From contig NZ_JASBQQ010000005.1 in the NCBI RefSeq assembly GCF_029961185.1, positions 124,001 to 188,000 of the forward strand: 64,000 bases of DNA, given 5' to 3'. This DNA comes from Albidovulum aestuarii. GTDB lineage: Bacteria > Pseudomonadota > Alphaproteobacteria > Rhodobacterales > Rhodobacteraceae. This document shows, in pieces, positions 27,113 to 35,594 of the stretch. Under the pieces are notes generated by a model that had not been told where the DNA came from, did not search any database, and saw only the letters and a list, made by a program, of their open reading frames with translations. The translations under genes and the position numbers were made by a program. Position 1 is the stretch's first letter, and the number at the start of each line of letters is the position of its first letter.

Positions 27113-28321
27113 CTAAAGCGCCTCAAAGGCAGCTTTCTGTCGTGCGGACCACCGAACCCGCAGACGGTAACCGTCTTTCGTTTCAGTTTCAGACAAAACC
27201 ACACCTTCGCCGTGCAACCACGCGCGCGCACGACCGGCTGCGAATGGCAGAACCAGATCGGTTTCATCCCGCTCATCGTCAAGGGCTGCTCCGATGGCAT
27301 CCAGCAGCGCGACCAGCCCTTCGCCATCAAGCGCGGAAACCGCATGGACATCGGGTTTGCGCGCGTCCTGCACCAAAAGGGCTTCCCGCAAAGGCGGTGC
27401 GAGAAGATCGATCTTGTTCCAGACCTCAAACATCGGAACACCGTCATCGACGCCGAGGCTTTCGAGGATATCACCGACATCGGCCGCCTGTTCCTCGGTC
27501 TCCGGATGGGCAATGTCACGGACATGAAGGATGAGGTCAGCCTCCAGAACCTCCTCCAGCGTGGCACGGAAGGCGGCGACCAGTTGCGTCGGCAGGTCGG
27601 AGATGAAGCCCACCGTGTCCGACAGGATCACCTTCTTGCCCGAAGGAAGCACGACCCCCCGCATCGTCGGGTCGAGTGTGGCAAAGAGCATATCCTTGGC
27701 CAGAACCTCGGCCCCTGTCATGCGGTTGAACAGCGTCGATTTGCCGGCGTTGGTGTAACCAACCAGTGCAACGATCGGGAACGGCACCTTGCGGCGCGCG
27801 GCGCGGTGCAACTCGCGTGTCTTCACCACCTTGGCCAGTTGGCGGCGGATCTTCACCACCTCTTCGTCGATGGCGCGGCGGTCGGCCTCGATCTGGGTTT
27901 CCCCAGGACCACCGACGAAGCCCAACCCGCCACGCTGGCGTTCAAGGTGGGTCCAGGCGCGCACCAGCCGGGTCCGCTGGTAGGACAATGCTGCCAGTTC
28001 CACCTGCAGCACACCTTCCCGCGTCCGCGCCCGGTCGGCGAATATTTCAAGGATCAGCCCGGTCCGGTCGAGCAATTTGACGCCCCATTCCTTTTCAAGA
28101 TTTCGTTGCTGCACCGGGCTGACCGGCCCGTCGACAAGCACCAATTCGACCTCGGCGGCAACAAATCGGGCCTTTAATTCAGCGATCTTGCCCGAACCGA
28201 ACAGCATACCGGGCTGCACCTTGGGCAGCCGGACAATCTCGGACCCAACGATATCAAGATTGGGAAGCGCCGCGGCCAGCGACACGGCCTCCGCAAGCGC
28301 ATGTTCTGGTATCCGGCGCAC
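27113..28321 (-). CDS. hflX: GTPase HflX
   Basis: A ribosome-binding GTPase that splits stalled 70S particles. The N-terminal HflX domain includes PKVQPGMLFGSGKIAEL and GPVSPVQQRNLEKEWG. The G domain has G1 GYTNAGKST (188-196), G3 DTVGFISDLP and G4 NKID. The coordinates use GTG 28321 (402 residues), but the frame stays open upstream and encodes PVKAYVLHPDLKSGRTV, the usual N-terminus of Rhodobacteraceae HflX. No ATG, GTG or TTG lies between that stretch and the hfq stop; a CTG overlaps the hfq TGA (CTGA at 28398-28395). The true start is uncertain. Confidence 0.93.
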   Translation of the reverse strand: MRRIPEHALAEAVSLAAALPNLDIVGSEIVRLPKVQPGMLFGSGKIAELKARFVAAEVELVLVDGPVSPVQQRNLEKEWGVKLLDRTGLILEIFADRARTREGVLQVELAALSYQRTRLVRAWTHLERQRGGLGFVGGPGETQIEADRRAIDEEVVKIRRQLAKVVKTRELHRAARRKVPFPIVALVGYTNAGKSTLFNRMTGAEVLAKDMLFATLDPTMRGVVLPSGKKVILSDTVGFISDLPTQLVAAFRATLEEVLEADLILHVRDIAHPETEEQAADVGDILESLGVDDGVPMFEVWNKIDLLAPPLREALLVQDARKPDVHAVSALDGEGLVALLDAIGAALDDERDETDLVLPFAAGRARAWLHGEGVVLSETETKDGYRLRVRWSARQKAAFEAL

Positions 28322-28395
28322 AGTACGACCGGATTTCAGATCGGGATGAAGGACATAGGCCTTTACGGGCCGGTCCTTGACGGTGACGGGAGTGT

Positions 28396-28629
28396 TCAGT
28401 CTTCGCCCTCGTAAAGCGAGATCGGCTGACCTGGCATGATGGTCGAGATCGCATGCTTGTAGACAAGCTGCGACTGGCCGTCACGGCGCAGAAGGACGCA
28501 GAAATTGTCGAACCAGGTGATCACCCCCTGAAGCTTCACCCCGTTGATCAGGAAGATTGTCACCGGAACCTTCGCCTTGCGGACATGATTAAGAAAGGCA
28601 TCCTGTAAATTCTGTTTGTCGGCAGCCAT
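28396..28629 (-). CDS. hfq: RNA chaperone Hfq
   Basis: A 77-residue Sm-like protein that pairs small RNAs with mRNAs. Sm1 region: [19 protein letters not shown] and [20 protein letters not shown]; Sm2 region: [11 protein letters not shown]. It ends shortly after the core with YEGED, so the tail is short, as in other alphaproteobacteria. It lies directly upstream of hflX, the classical arrangement, and downstream of trkH on the same strand. The 138-bp gap upstream probably holds its own promoter. Confidence 0.97.
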   Translation of the reverse strand: MAADKQNLQDAFLNHVRKAKVPVTIFLINGVKLQGVITWFDNFCVLLRRDGQSQLVYKHAISTIMPGQPISLYEGED

Positions 28630-28767
28630 GTTTATCGTCGCCTTTTGTTTTCTATACGCGCGTACACGCCCCTCGGCGCTGCACCGGGAGCTTGGGGCGA
28701 GTATGCGAAAGAATTTCCGAACTTCCAGCCCAAAAGTATGATTTTTCGTGGATTGTCGCAGTTCCGG

Positions 28768-30282
28768 TCAACCGCGCCAGAACTCCGGGTTGAGCAAAGC
28801 GATGATCGCAAGCGTTTCAAGACGACCCAGAACCATCGCGGCGCCGACGATGACACGGGCCGCACCGTCGAGATCCGCCCAGCTGAGGGGCGAACCTGCG
28901 GTGACGTTTGCCAAGGGGCCGGTGGTCGAAAGCGCGGCCACGGCAAAAGTCGTTGATGACACGAAATCGAGCCCGGTCAGCGACAGGGCCAGCATGGTCA
29001 CCGCAATGGCGAGGGCAAAGAGCATGAAGAATATCCATGCCATCTGCGCGCCCTGCCGCCGCAACTTGCGTGCCTGCGCCCCCGATCCACCGATGGAGTT
29101 CGGGTGGATCAGGCGCTCAACCTCCCGTTCACCATGCCGGTAGAGCGCGTAGACACGCAGCAGCTTCACGCCTCCGGCCGTCGTCGCGACCCCGCCGCCG
29201 ATCACCGCCAGCCCGGCAAGAATCAAACCCGGCGTCTCCAATCCGGACCAGGCCCGCGCCTCAACCCAATCGACGGATTCAAATCCCGTGGTGGTCAGGA
29301 AGGACAGCACCGTAAAGACCGTGCCCCAAAGTGCTGACACGGCGGCAACCGTATCCTTCACCTCATCGACCTCCAGTGCTCCCATCCAATGGCGTAAGAA
29401 CAAAAGTGCCGGGACCACCGTTATCAGCAAGAGGGCCATGCGCAGTTCCGGGTCATCCGACAGGCCGCGAACGGCCTGCAGGGTCCGGCCTGATGGATAG
29501 AGACGGCGTGAAAGGCCGAAAACGAGAAACGCAAAGATGACAACCTCTCCGGTTGCCCCGGAATCGGACCCGGACATGCCCCCGACCGGGGAAATTCCCG
29601 ATGTGGCAAGCGTCGACATCGCATGGCACGCCGCAACCAGTGCCCGGTCACCCGCGACGATCAGGCCGATCCAGAGCACGAGCGTCAGCCCGGCATAGGC
29701 AGGGAAGAGCGTGACAGTGTACCGCCACAACCGTTCGTTCGGCCCGGTGCGCTGCACTGTCTGCCCGCCTGCGGTCGCCCCCTGCCCGGCTGGCGCCCCC
29801 GTCAGAACCTCGAACCCGCCGAGGTTCATCGGCGCTAGAATGGCAATCGCGGTCAACAGCACGAAGAAGCCCCCTAGCCAGCCGACCAAAGCCCGCCACA
29901 GATGGACGGATCCAGGCAACCGTCCGGGCTCGAACAGGGTGGCGCCGGTCGTGGTCAGGGACGAAACCATTTCCCACCAGGCGTTGTAGAACGTGGTGTC
30001 CGGTACCGATTCCGCAAACGGAACCGCCAGCATCAGCGGCAAAACGGTGAACGCACCGAGCAATGTCAGTAGCTGGTCCCGCGCCGGCTGCCGGGTGCGA
30101 TTGGCCGCCGTTGCAACTTCCAGCAGGACCGTGACCATCAGGAAGAGGGTGCCAGAGTAGAAGAACGCCCGTGAAACCGCATAGTTCCGAACCGAAAATC
30201 CATGGGCGGCCGGCACATACATGGCCAGAGCGAAGACCCCCATCAGGATCACCATGAACGGAATCTGATGAAGGCGGCGCAT
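28768..30282 (-). CDS. trkH: Potassium uptake protein TrkH
   Basis: A 504-residue inner-membrane K+ translocating subunit with four pseudo-repeats, each with a selectivity-filter Gly: SSLTTTGATLFEP, STLATSGISPVGG, SFLTTTGFESVDW, and the fourth around ALSTTGPLANVTAG. The C-terminus MVLGRLETLAIIALLNPEFW is characteristic. It works with the cytoplasmic gating subunit TrkA, encoded 3 bp upstream in the same operon. Confidence 0.94.
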   Translation of the reverse strand: MRRLHQIPFMVILMGVFALAMYVPAAHGFSVRNYAVSRAFFYSGTLFLMVTVLLEVATAANRTRQPARDQLLTLLGAFTVLPLMLAVPFAESVPDTTFYNAWWEMVSSLTTTGATLFEPGRLPGSVHLWRALVGWLGGFFVLLTAIAILAPMNLGGFEVLTGAPAGQGATAGGQTVQRTGPNERLWRYTVTLFPAYAGLTLVLWIGLIVAGDRALVAACHAMSTLATSGISPVGGMSGSDSGATGEVVIFAFLVFGLSRRLYPSGRTLQAVRGLSDDPELRMALLLITVVPALLFLRHWMGALEVDEVKDTVAAVSALWGTVFTVLSFLTTTGFESVDWVEARAWSGLETPGLILAGLAVIGGGVATTAGGVKLLRVYALYRHGEREVERLIHPNSIGGSGAQARKLRRQGAQMAWIFFMLFALAIAVTMLALSLTGLDFVSSTTFAVAALSTTGPLANVTAGSPLSWADLDGAARVIVGAAMVLGRLETLAIIALLNPEFWRG

Positions 30283-30285
30283 CGG

Positions 30286-31662
30286 TCAGAAGAAGTCGAT
30301 CGAGACTTGCAGAAGCCGCTCGACCTCGGGGATGTCACCCGCCATGCAGAAGAGTGCGATGACATCCCCCTCCTCTACCCTTGTATCCCCGGTCGGTTTA
30401 ACCACCTTGTCGCCCTTCATCAGGGCCCCCATCAGCACGCCTTCGGGGAATTCGATGTCGCGCACCGGGCGACCCGCGATGGGCGAGGTCGACAGGACCT
30501 GCGCCTCGATCACCTCGGCCTCGGCATCGCCGATGGAATAGATCGCGCGGACGCGGCCATGACGGATATGGCGCAGAATCGACGAGACGGTCGTGGCGCG
30601 CGGGTTGATATAGGCGTCGATGTCGAGGGCACCCATGAGCGGCACAAGCGTCGGGTCGTTGATAAGCGCGATGGCCATCGGGCAACCCGCCTGCTTGGCC
30701 CGGACGGCGGCCAGGATATTGGTCTTGTCATCGTCAGTGACGGCCAGAACCGCATCCGCACGGTCGATATTGGCCTCGGCGAGAATATCCATGTTCATGC
30801 CATCGCCATTGAGCACGATCGTCCGTTCAAGCGAATCCGCCGCCCGTTCAGCATTGCCTCGGTTTTTCTCGATCATTTTGGCGCGGATGCGGTCTGTGCG
30901 GCTTTCCAGCGCGAGGGCCACAGCAAGACCGACATTGCCGCCACCGATGATGACAATGCGTTCCTGCTTTTTCGTCGTCTTGCCGAAGATGTCGAGTGTA
31001 CGATTGACGTCCTCGACATGGGAAAAGACATAGATCTGGTCACCCGCGAAAAGCTGGTCATCCGGCTCAGGGGCAAAGAGCCGCCCTTCGCGCCGGATGC
31101 CGACAACAATCGCACGGAGCGTCGAGAAGAGATCAGTGAGTTGACGCAGAGGTGTGTTTAGGACCGGGCAATCCTCGCCCAAAGCCACGCCCAGAAGTTG
31201 CGCCTTGCCGTTCATGAAGCTTTCGGTGTCGAAAGTCGCGGGCGCGGCAAGGCGTTGAAGTGCGGCCTCCGCAACCTCACGTTCGGGGCTGATCACCACG
31301 TCAATGGGGAGGTGGTCGCGCCGGTAGAGGTCAGAATAAATCGCGTCCATGTAGGATTGTGCGCGAAGCCGGGCGATCTTGCGGGTGATGCCAAAGACCG
31401 AATGCGCCACCTGGCAGGTGACCATGTTCACCTCATCCGAATGGGTGGCCGCGATGATCATATCGGCATCACGTGCGCCCGCACGTTCGAGAATGTCCGG
31501 GTAGGAGGCGAACCCCGCGATCCCCTGCACATCCAAAGCCTCGGTCGCGCGGCGGACAAGCTCAGCATTGCTGTCGACGACGGTGACGTCGTTCTTTTCC
31601 CCTGCAAGGTGCCGTGCAATCTGCCAGCCAACCTGTCCGGCGCCGCAAATGATGACTTTCAT
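30286..31662 (-). CDS. trkA: Trk system potassium transport protein TrkA
   Basis: A 458-residue peripheral protein with two RCK units, each a TrkA-N Rossmann domain plus a TrkA-C domain. The first starts MKVIICGAGQVGWQIARHLA; the second has IVIIGGGNVGLAVALALE. It binds NAD(H)/ATP and gates TrkH. The gene lies downstream of ntrX, separated by a pair of hairpins that may reduce read-through from the ntr block, and runs directly into trkH. Confidence 0.95.
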   Translation of the reverse strand: MKVIICGAGQVGWQIARHLAGEKNDVTVVDSNAELVRRATEALDVQGIAGFASYPDILERAGARDADMIIAATHSDEVNMVTCQVAHSVFGITRKIARLRAQSYMDAIYSDLYRRDHLPIDVVISPEREVAEAALQRLAAPATFDTESFMNGKAQLLGVALGEDCPVLNTPLRQLTDLFSTLRAIVVGIRREGRLFAPEPDDQLFAGDQIYVFSHVEDVNRTLDIFGKTTKKQERIVIIGGGNVGLAVALALESRTDRIRAKMIEKNRGNAERAADSLERTIVLNGDGMNMDILAEANIDRADAVLAVTDDDKTNILAAVRAKQAGCPMAIALINDPTLVPLMGALDIDAYINPRATTVSSILRHIRHGRVRAIYSIGDAEAEVIEAQVLSTSPIAGRPVRDIEFPEGVLMGALMKGDKVVKPTGDTRVEEGDVIALFCMAGDIPEVERLLQVSIDFF

Positions 31663-31750
31663 GATCGCTCCAGCATGTGACTGCGCTACTTGATAGGCGG
31701 AGGCCGTTGCGCGGTCAACGCGGCCGCTTCAGTCTGGTCGGGCAGGAAAA

Positions 31751-31799
31751 GTTTTGCCCCAAAACCTTTCACGGAAGGATTTTGAAACAAAATCCTTCC
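31751..31799 (-). terminator. Twin hairpins between ntrX and trkA
   Basis: Two hairpins: GTTTTG-CCC-CAAAAC (31751-31765) and GGAAGGATTTTG-AAA-CAAAATCCTTCC (31773-31799), the second a perfect 12-bp stem. They lie in the gap between the ntrX stop and the trkA start. They may stop or attenuate transcription leaving ntrX and would need a separate promoter for trkA. Similar AAGGATTTTG hairpins are common in Rhodobacteraceae intergenic DNA. Confidence 0.7.
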
Positions 31800-31811
31800 G
31801 GTCCAACGTCC

Positions 31812-33224
31812 TCAGACTTCCTCTTCTTCTTCCTCTTCCACATGCGCCACGCGGGCACCCGATTTTGAGGTTGTGACAACACCCAGCGATTTCAGTTTGC
31901 GATGCAGGGCCGACCGCTCCATGCCCACAAAAGTCGCGGTGCGGCTGATATTTCCGCCGAATCTGTTGATCTGTGTAAGCAGGTATTCGCGTTCAAAGAG
32001 TTCGCGCGCCTCGCGCAGCGGCAGGGTCGCGAGCCCGCCGGACAAGACCACGCGACCTTCTTCCTGCGAACCTTCGCTCTGTCCGGGAAGTTCGCGCGCC
32101 TCGATCGGGCCGCTGGATTCCCCCAGGATCAGAACTCTCTCTATGACATTACGAAGCTGGCGGATGTTGCCGGGCCATGCCATCGTCTGCATCAGCGCCT
32201 CGGCCTCTTCCGAAAGGTCGCGCAACGGCAGACCCTGGCTCTTGTTGAATCCGGCCACGAAATGCTGCGACAATTCGGGAATGTCCTCGCGGCGTTCCTC
32301 CAGCGACGGCACCGCAATCGGCACGACATTGAGGCGGTCGTAAAGTTCCTGGCGGAAGCGTCCTGCCGCAATCTCGTTGGCGAGATCGCGCGTCGTCGAC
32401 GAAATCACCCTCAGATCGACCCGGACCTTGTCCGCCCCGCCAACCCGTGTGAACTGCTGTTCGGTCAGCACCCGAAGGATCTTCGATTGCGTGCCGGTCG
32501 GCATATCGGCCACTTCGTCGAAGTAGACGACACCGCCATGGGCCTGTTCCAAAAGCCCTTTTTCCACGCCACGCTCGGGTGTTTCACGCCCGAAAAGCAC
32601 TTCTTCCATACGCTCCGGTTCGATCGACGCGGAGGCAACGGAAATGAACGGTCCGCTTGCCCGGTTGGAATTGACATGTATGTAGCGCGCCGCGACCTCC
32701 TTGCCTGATCCGGGCTGACCGGTCAGCATCACGCGGCCGTTGGACTTCGTCACCTTGTCGAGTTGTGCCTTCAGTGCGCGGAACGAGTGGCTGGACCCGA
32801 TCATATCGGACGACGCCACATCCCCGCGGCGAAGCGAGGCGTTCTCGCGCCTGAGCCGCGACGTTTCCATGGCCCGCGCGATCACGACTGTCAACTGGTC
32901 GATGTTGAAAGGTTTCTCGATGAAATCATAGGCGCCCTGCTTGATTGCTGCGACCGCGATTTCGATATTGCCGTGACCCGAGATGATGATGATCGGAATG
33001 TCGGGATTGTCCCGCTTCACCGTCTTCAGAATGTCGATTCCGTCCATCCGGCTGTCCTTCAGCCAGATATCGAGCACCATCAGCGCCGGCGGTTCCGCAT
33101 TGATCTCGGCCATGCATTCGTCCGAGTTGGATGCCAGTCGGGTCGTGAAACCCTCGTCCTTCAGGATATCGGAAATCAGTTCACGGATATCACGTTCGTC
33201 GTCAACGATCAGAATGTCATTCAT
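31812..33224 (-). CDS. ntrX: Nitrogen-assimilation response regulator NtrX
   Basis: A 470-residue response regulator, partner of NtrY. The receiver domain starts ILIVDDERDIREL with the phosphoacceptor in LMVLDIWLKDSRMDG. The AAA+ domain has Walker A TGQPGSGKEVAARYI and Walker B GGVVYFDEVADMPTG. The sigma54 loop GAFTGA is missing: the region reads LFGRETPERGVEKGLLEQA, as in Rhodobacter NtrX, so sigma54-independent action is expected. A Fis-type helix-turn-helix follows (NRFGGNISRTATFVGMERSA). The C-terminus ends in a run of seven Glu (VEEEEEEEV). Its start overlaps the ntrY stop (ATGA). Confidence 0.95.
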   Translation of the reverse strand: MNDILIVDDERDIRELISDILKDEGFTTRLASNSDECMAEINAEPPALMVLDIWLKDSRMDGIDILKTVKRDNPDIPIIIISGHGNIEIAVAAIKQGAYDFIEKPFNIDQLTVVIARAMETSRLRRENASLRRGDVASSDMIGSSHSFRALKAQLDKVTKSNGRVMLTGQPGSGKEVAARYIHVNSNRASGPFISVASASIEPERMEEVLFGRETPERGVEKGLLEQAHGGVVYFDEVADMPTGTQSKILRVLTEQQFTRVGGADKVRVDLRVISSTTRDLANEIAAGRFRQELYDRLNVVPIAVPSLEERREDIPELSQHFVAGFNKSQGLPLRDLSEEAEALMQTMAWPGNIRQLRNVIERVLILGESSGPIEARELPGQSEGSQEEGRVVLSGGLATLPLREARELFEREYLLTQINRFGGNISRTATFVGMERSALHRKLKSLGVVTTSKSGARVAHVEEEEEEEV

Positions 33225-35578
33225 CTACCACCTCCGGCCGTTTCAACGGCTTTGTCTTTCTGCCCACGACCGGTTTTTGCCCTTGGCAGGCGAATCTCGG
33301 CCATCGCGCCCCTGCGGGCACCCTCACTGAACGGTTCGGCATCGGTCAGGATGAGCGTGCCGCCGTGTTCCTCGATAATCTTCTTGACGATGGAAAGGCC
33401 AAGCCCGGTGCCCTTCTCGCGCGTCGTCACGTAGGGTTCAAACAACCGCGCCCGGTCTTCCGGCAGCCCGATGCCGTTATCGGCAATGCGGATCGTGACC
33501 AGGGCTGGCGTAGCCTCCATCGACACCCTGACCTCGGGGGCGTAGCCGTCGGGCGCGCCTGCTTCCATCAACGATTCAATCGCCTCGCCGCCATTCTTGA
33601 TCAGGTTCGTGACCGCCTGCGATATCATCGTCGAATCGAGTTCCACCGTGACCGGCAGGTCCGGCAGGTCGGCACTAAGTTTCGCCCCGTGCAACGCGCC
33701 ATCCTGCAATGTCACCGCATCGCGCATCAGCTTGGTCAGATCGTGATCGCGCCGGTCGGGTTCCGGCATACGGGCGAATTTGGAAAACTCGTCGACAATG
33801 CGACGCAGGTCACCGGTCTGGCGGACGATGACATCCGTCATCTGCTGAAGGTTTTCTGACTCCTCACCCACCATGCCGGTGAACTTGCGACGGATGCGTT
33901 CGGCGGAAAGCTGGATCGGCGTCAGCGGGTTTTTGATCTCATGCGCGATGCGGCGGGCGACGTCACCCCAGGCCGCCATACGCTGCGCGCTGACCAGTTC
34001 GGTCACATCGTCGAAGGACACCACGTAGCCTTCGAGTCGCCCCTCGGTATTGCGCCTGATCGCCATGCGAACGAGCAGGCTTTCCAACCGCCCTTCGCGG
34101 CTGACCTTGATTTCTTCCTGCGCGACCTCGCCGATCCCTTCGCGTAACCGCGCGAAAAGAGCGGAAAACTCAGGTACAGCCTCGGCCAGCGCGCGGTCGT
34201 GGTCGGTCACCTCGTCCAGACCCAGAAGCCGGGTCGCAGCTCGATTGAGGAAATCTACATTTCCTTCAGCGTCGAGGCCGATGACCCCCGAAGTTACGGA
34301 CGACAGCACCGAGTCAAACAACCGCCGCCGCCGTTCCGTAGCCCGGTGGCTGTCCATAAGGGCCTGCCGCTGCGTATTGAGTTGCCGCGTCATCTGGTTA
34401 AAGACCCGGCCGAGCATGGCAATCTCGTCGTCGCCCTCCTCTTCCACCACCTGCACTTCCAGATCGCCCGCACCGACCCGCTGCGCCGCACCCGCCAAAC
34501 GCCCGACAGGCCGTGAAAGGCGTTCGGCGACCCAGAGCCCCATCCATGTCGCAGCCAGCACCAGAAGGAGCGCGAAGCCAACATAAACCAGACCGAACTC
34601 GAACAGGACACGCCCGCGCGACGCTTCAAGCTGTTGGTAAAGCGCCACCGTGGCACGGGTTTCATCCAGCAGGTTAAGGATCTGCCCGTCGACATTGCGG
34701 CTGACATAGAGCAGGCGGTCAGAAAACGCCGGCAGGGCGATCAAGGCCCGAAATTCGTTGTTGTCCCAATCCTCGACCAGAACCGTTTCGCCACCGCGCG
34801 CACGGGTGATGTCTTCATTGGCCGGCTTTTCGAAATCAAACAGATAGGACCGTTCACCCCGCGCCCTGATCTCGCCGCTGCCGTCGATGACATAGGCTTC
34901 GCGCAAACCGCGCTGAATCTGCGTCTGACCCTGGGTCAGAAGTTGGCGAAGATCGGCGTCCGGAAGCAGGAACGTCGCTTCTTTCGCGCGGTTGAGGAAA
35001 TCCGCCAATGCCGTGGCATCGGTGATCAGGTCCTGCCGGTGTTCTTCCTGGTAGGCCTCGGCGGCCGTTAGCGAGGTGCCGACCACCCCGCGCACGCGGT
35101 CGGAAAACCAACCCTCAAGACCGATATTGACGGTCAGCCCAGCAAATATCGCAACAAGGATCGTCGGCACGAGCGCGATACCGGCGAAAATGCCCGTGAG
35201 CCTCATATGCAGCCTTGATCCCGCCGATTGCGCCCGCCGGGCGGCGATCATCCGTGCAAGCCGTGCAAGCACCATGCCGCCCAGAGCCAGGAAGTAGACG
35301 AGGTCGGCGAGAAGGATCAGGCGGAGCGAAGACGATTCCGCCCCCTGTCCGAAGGGACCAAGCGCAATGAAGGTCGCGATCGCCAGAAGTGGCCCTAGAA
35401 CGACAAGACCAAGTGTCAGTACGTTCTGGAACCGCCGTTGCCGCCGCAACCGCGCAAATCGTTCCCATGATGCACTGCGCGCTAAGCCCTGCACAAGGCT
35501 CGCCCCTGATCTTGGGCCGCTAAAGCGGCCATCGCCGATATATCGTGGTCCTTTCACCTGCTGACGCAGATGGGCCAC
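33221..35578 (-). CDS. ntrY: Sensor histidine kinase NtrY
   Basis: A 785-residue membrane kinase. Two or three N-terminal hydrophobic segments (VLTLGLVVLGPLLAIATFI and others), a periplasmic or sensor region, then a transmembrane helix and HAMP (LSRPVGRLAGAAQRVGAGDL), a PAS domain (~430-540), a dimerisation box [19 protein letters not shown] and an ATPase domain with GTGLGLSIVKKI. It phosphorylates NtrX and, in some species, crosstalks to NtrC. The signal is unknown; redox and nitrogen cues are reported in relatives. It overlaps ntrX and lies 16 bp after ntrC. Confidence 0.94.
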   Translation of the reverse strand: MAHLRQQVKGPRYIGDGRFSGPRSGASLVQGLARSASWERFARLRRQRRFQNVLTLGLVVLGPLLAIATFIALGPFGQGAESSSLRLILLADLVYFLALGGMVLARLARMIAARRAQSAGSRLHMRLTGIFAGIALVPTILVAIFAGLTVNIGLEGWFSDRVRGVVGTSLTAAEAYQEEHRQDLITDATALADFLNRAKEATFLLPDADLRQLLTQGQTQIQRGLREAYVIDGSGEIRARGERSYLFDFEKPANEDITRARGGETVLVEDWDNNEFRALIALPAFSDRLLYVSRNVDGQILNLLDETRATVALYQQLEASRGRVLFEFGLVYVGFALLLVLAATWMGLWVAERLSRPVGRLAGAAQRVGAGDLEVQVVEEEGDDEIAMLGRVFNQMTRQLNTQRQALMDSHRATERRRRLFDSVLSSVTSGVIGLDAEGNVDFLNRAATRLLGLDEVTDHDRALAEAVPEFSALFARLREGIGEVAQEEIKVSREGRLESLLVRMAIRRNTEGRLEGYVVSFDDVTELVSAQRMAAWGDVARRIAHEIKNPLTPIQLSAERIRRKFTGMVGEESENLQQMTDVIVRQTGDLRRIVDEFSKFARMPEPDRRDHDLTKLMRDAVTLQDGALHGAKLSADLPDLPVTVELDSTMISQAVTNLIKNGGEAIESLMEAGAPDGYAPEVRVSMEATPALVTIRIADNGIGLPEDRARLFEPYVTTREKGTGLGLSIVKKIIEEHGGTLILTDAEPFSEGARRGAMAEIRLPRAKTGRGQKDKAVETAGGGR

Positions 35579-35594
35579 GGTTTGTGTTGCTGTT

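Noticed and set aside
26843-28177. 444-residue plus-strand reading opposite hflX
   Set aside because: Shadow of hflX, which has clear GTPase motifs. Its first part also crosses the structured RNA and terminator.
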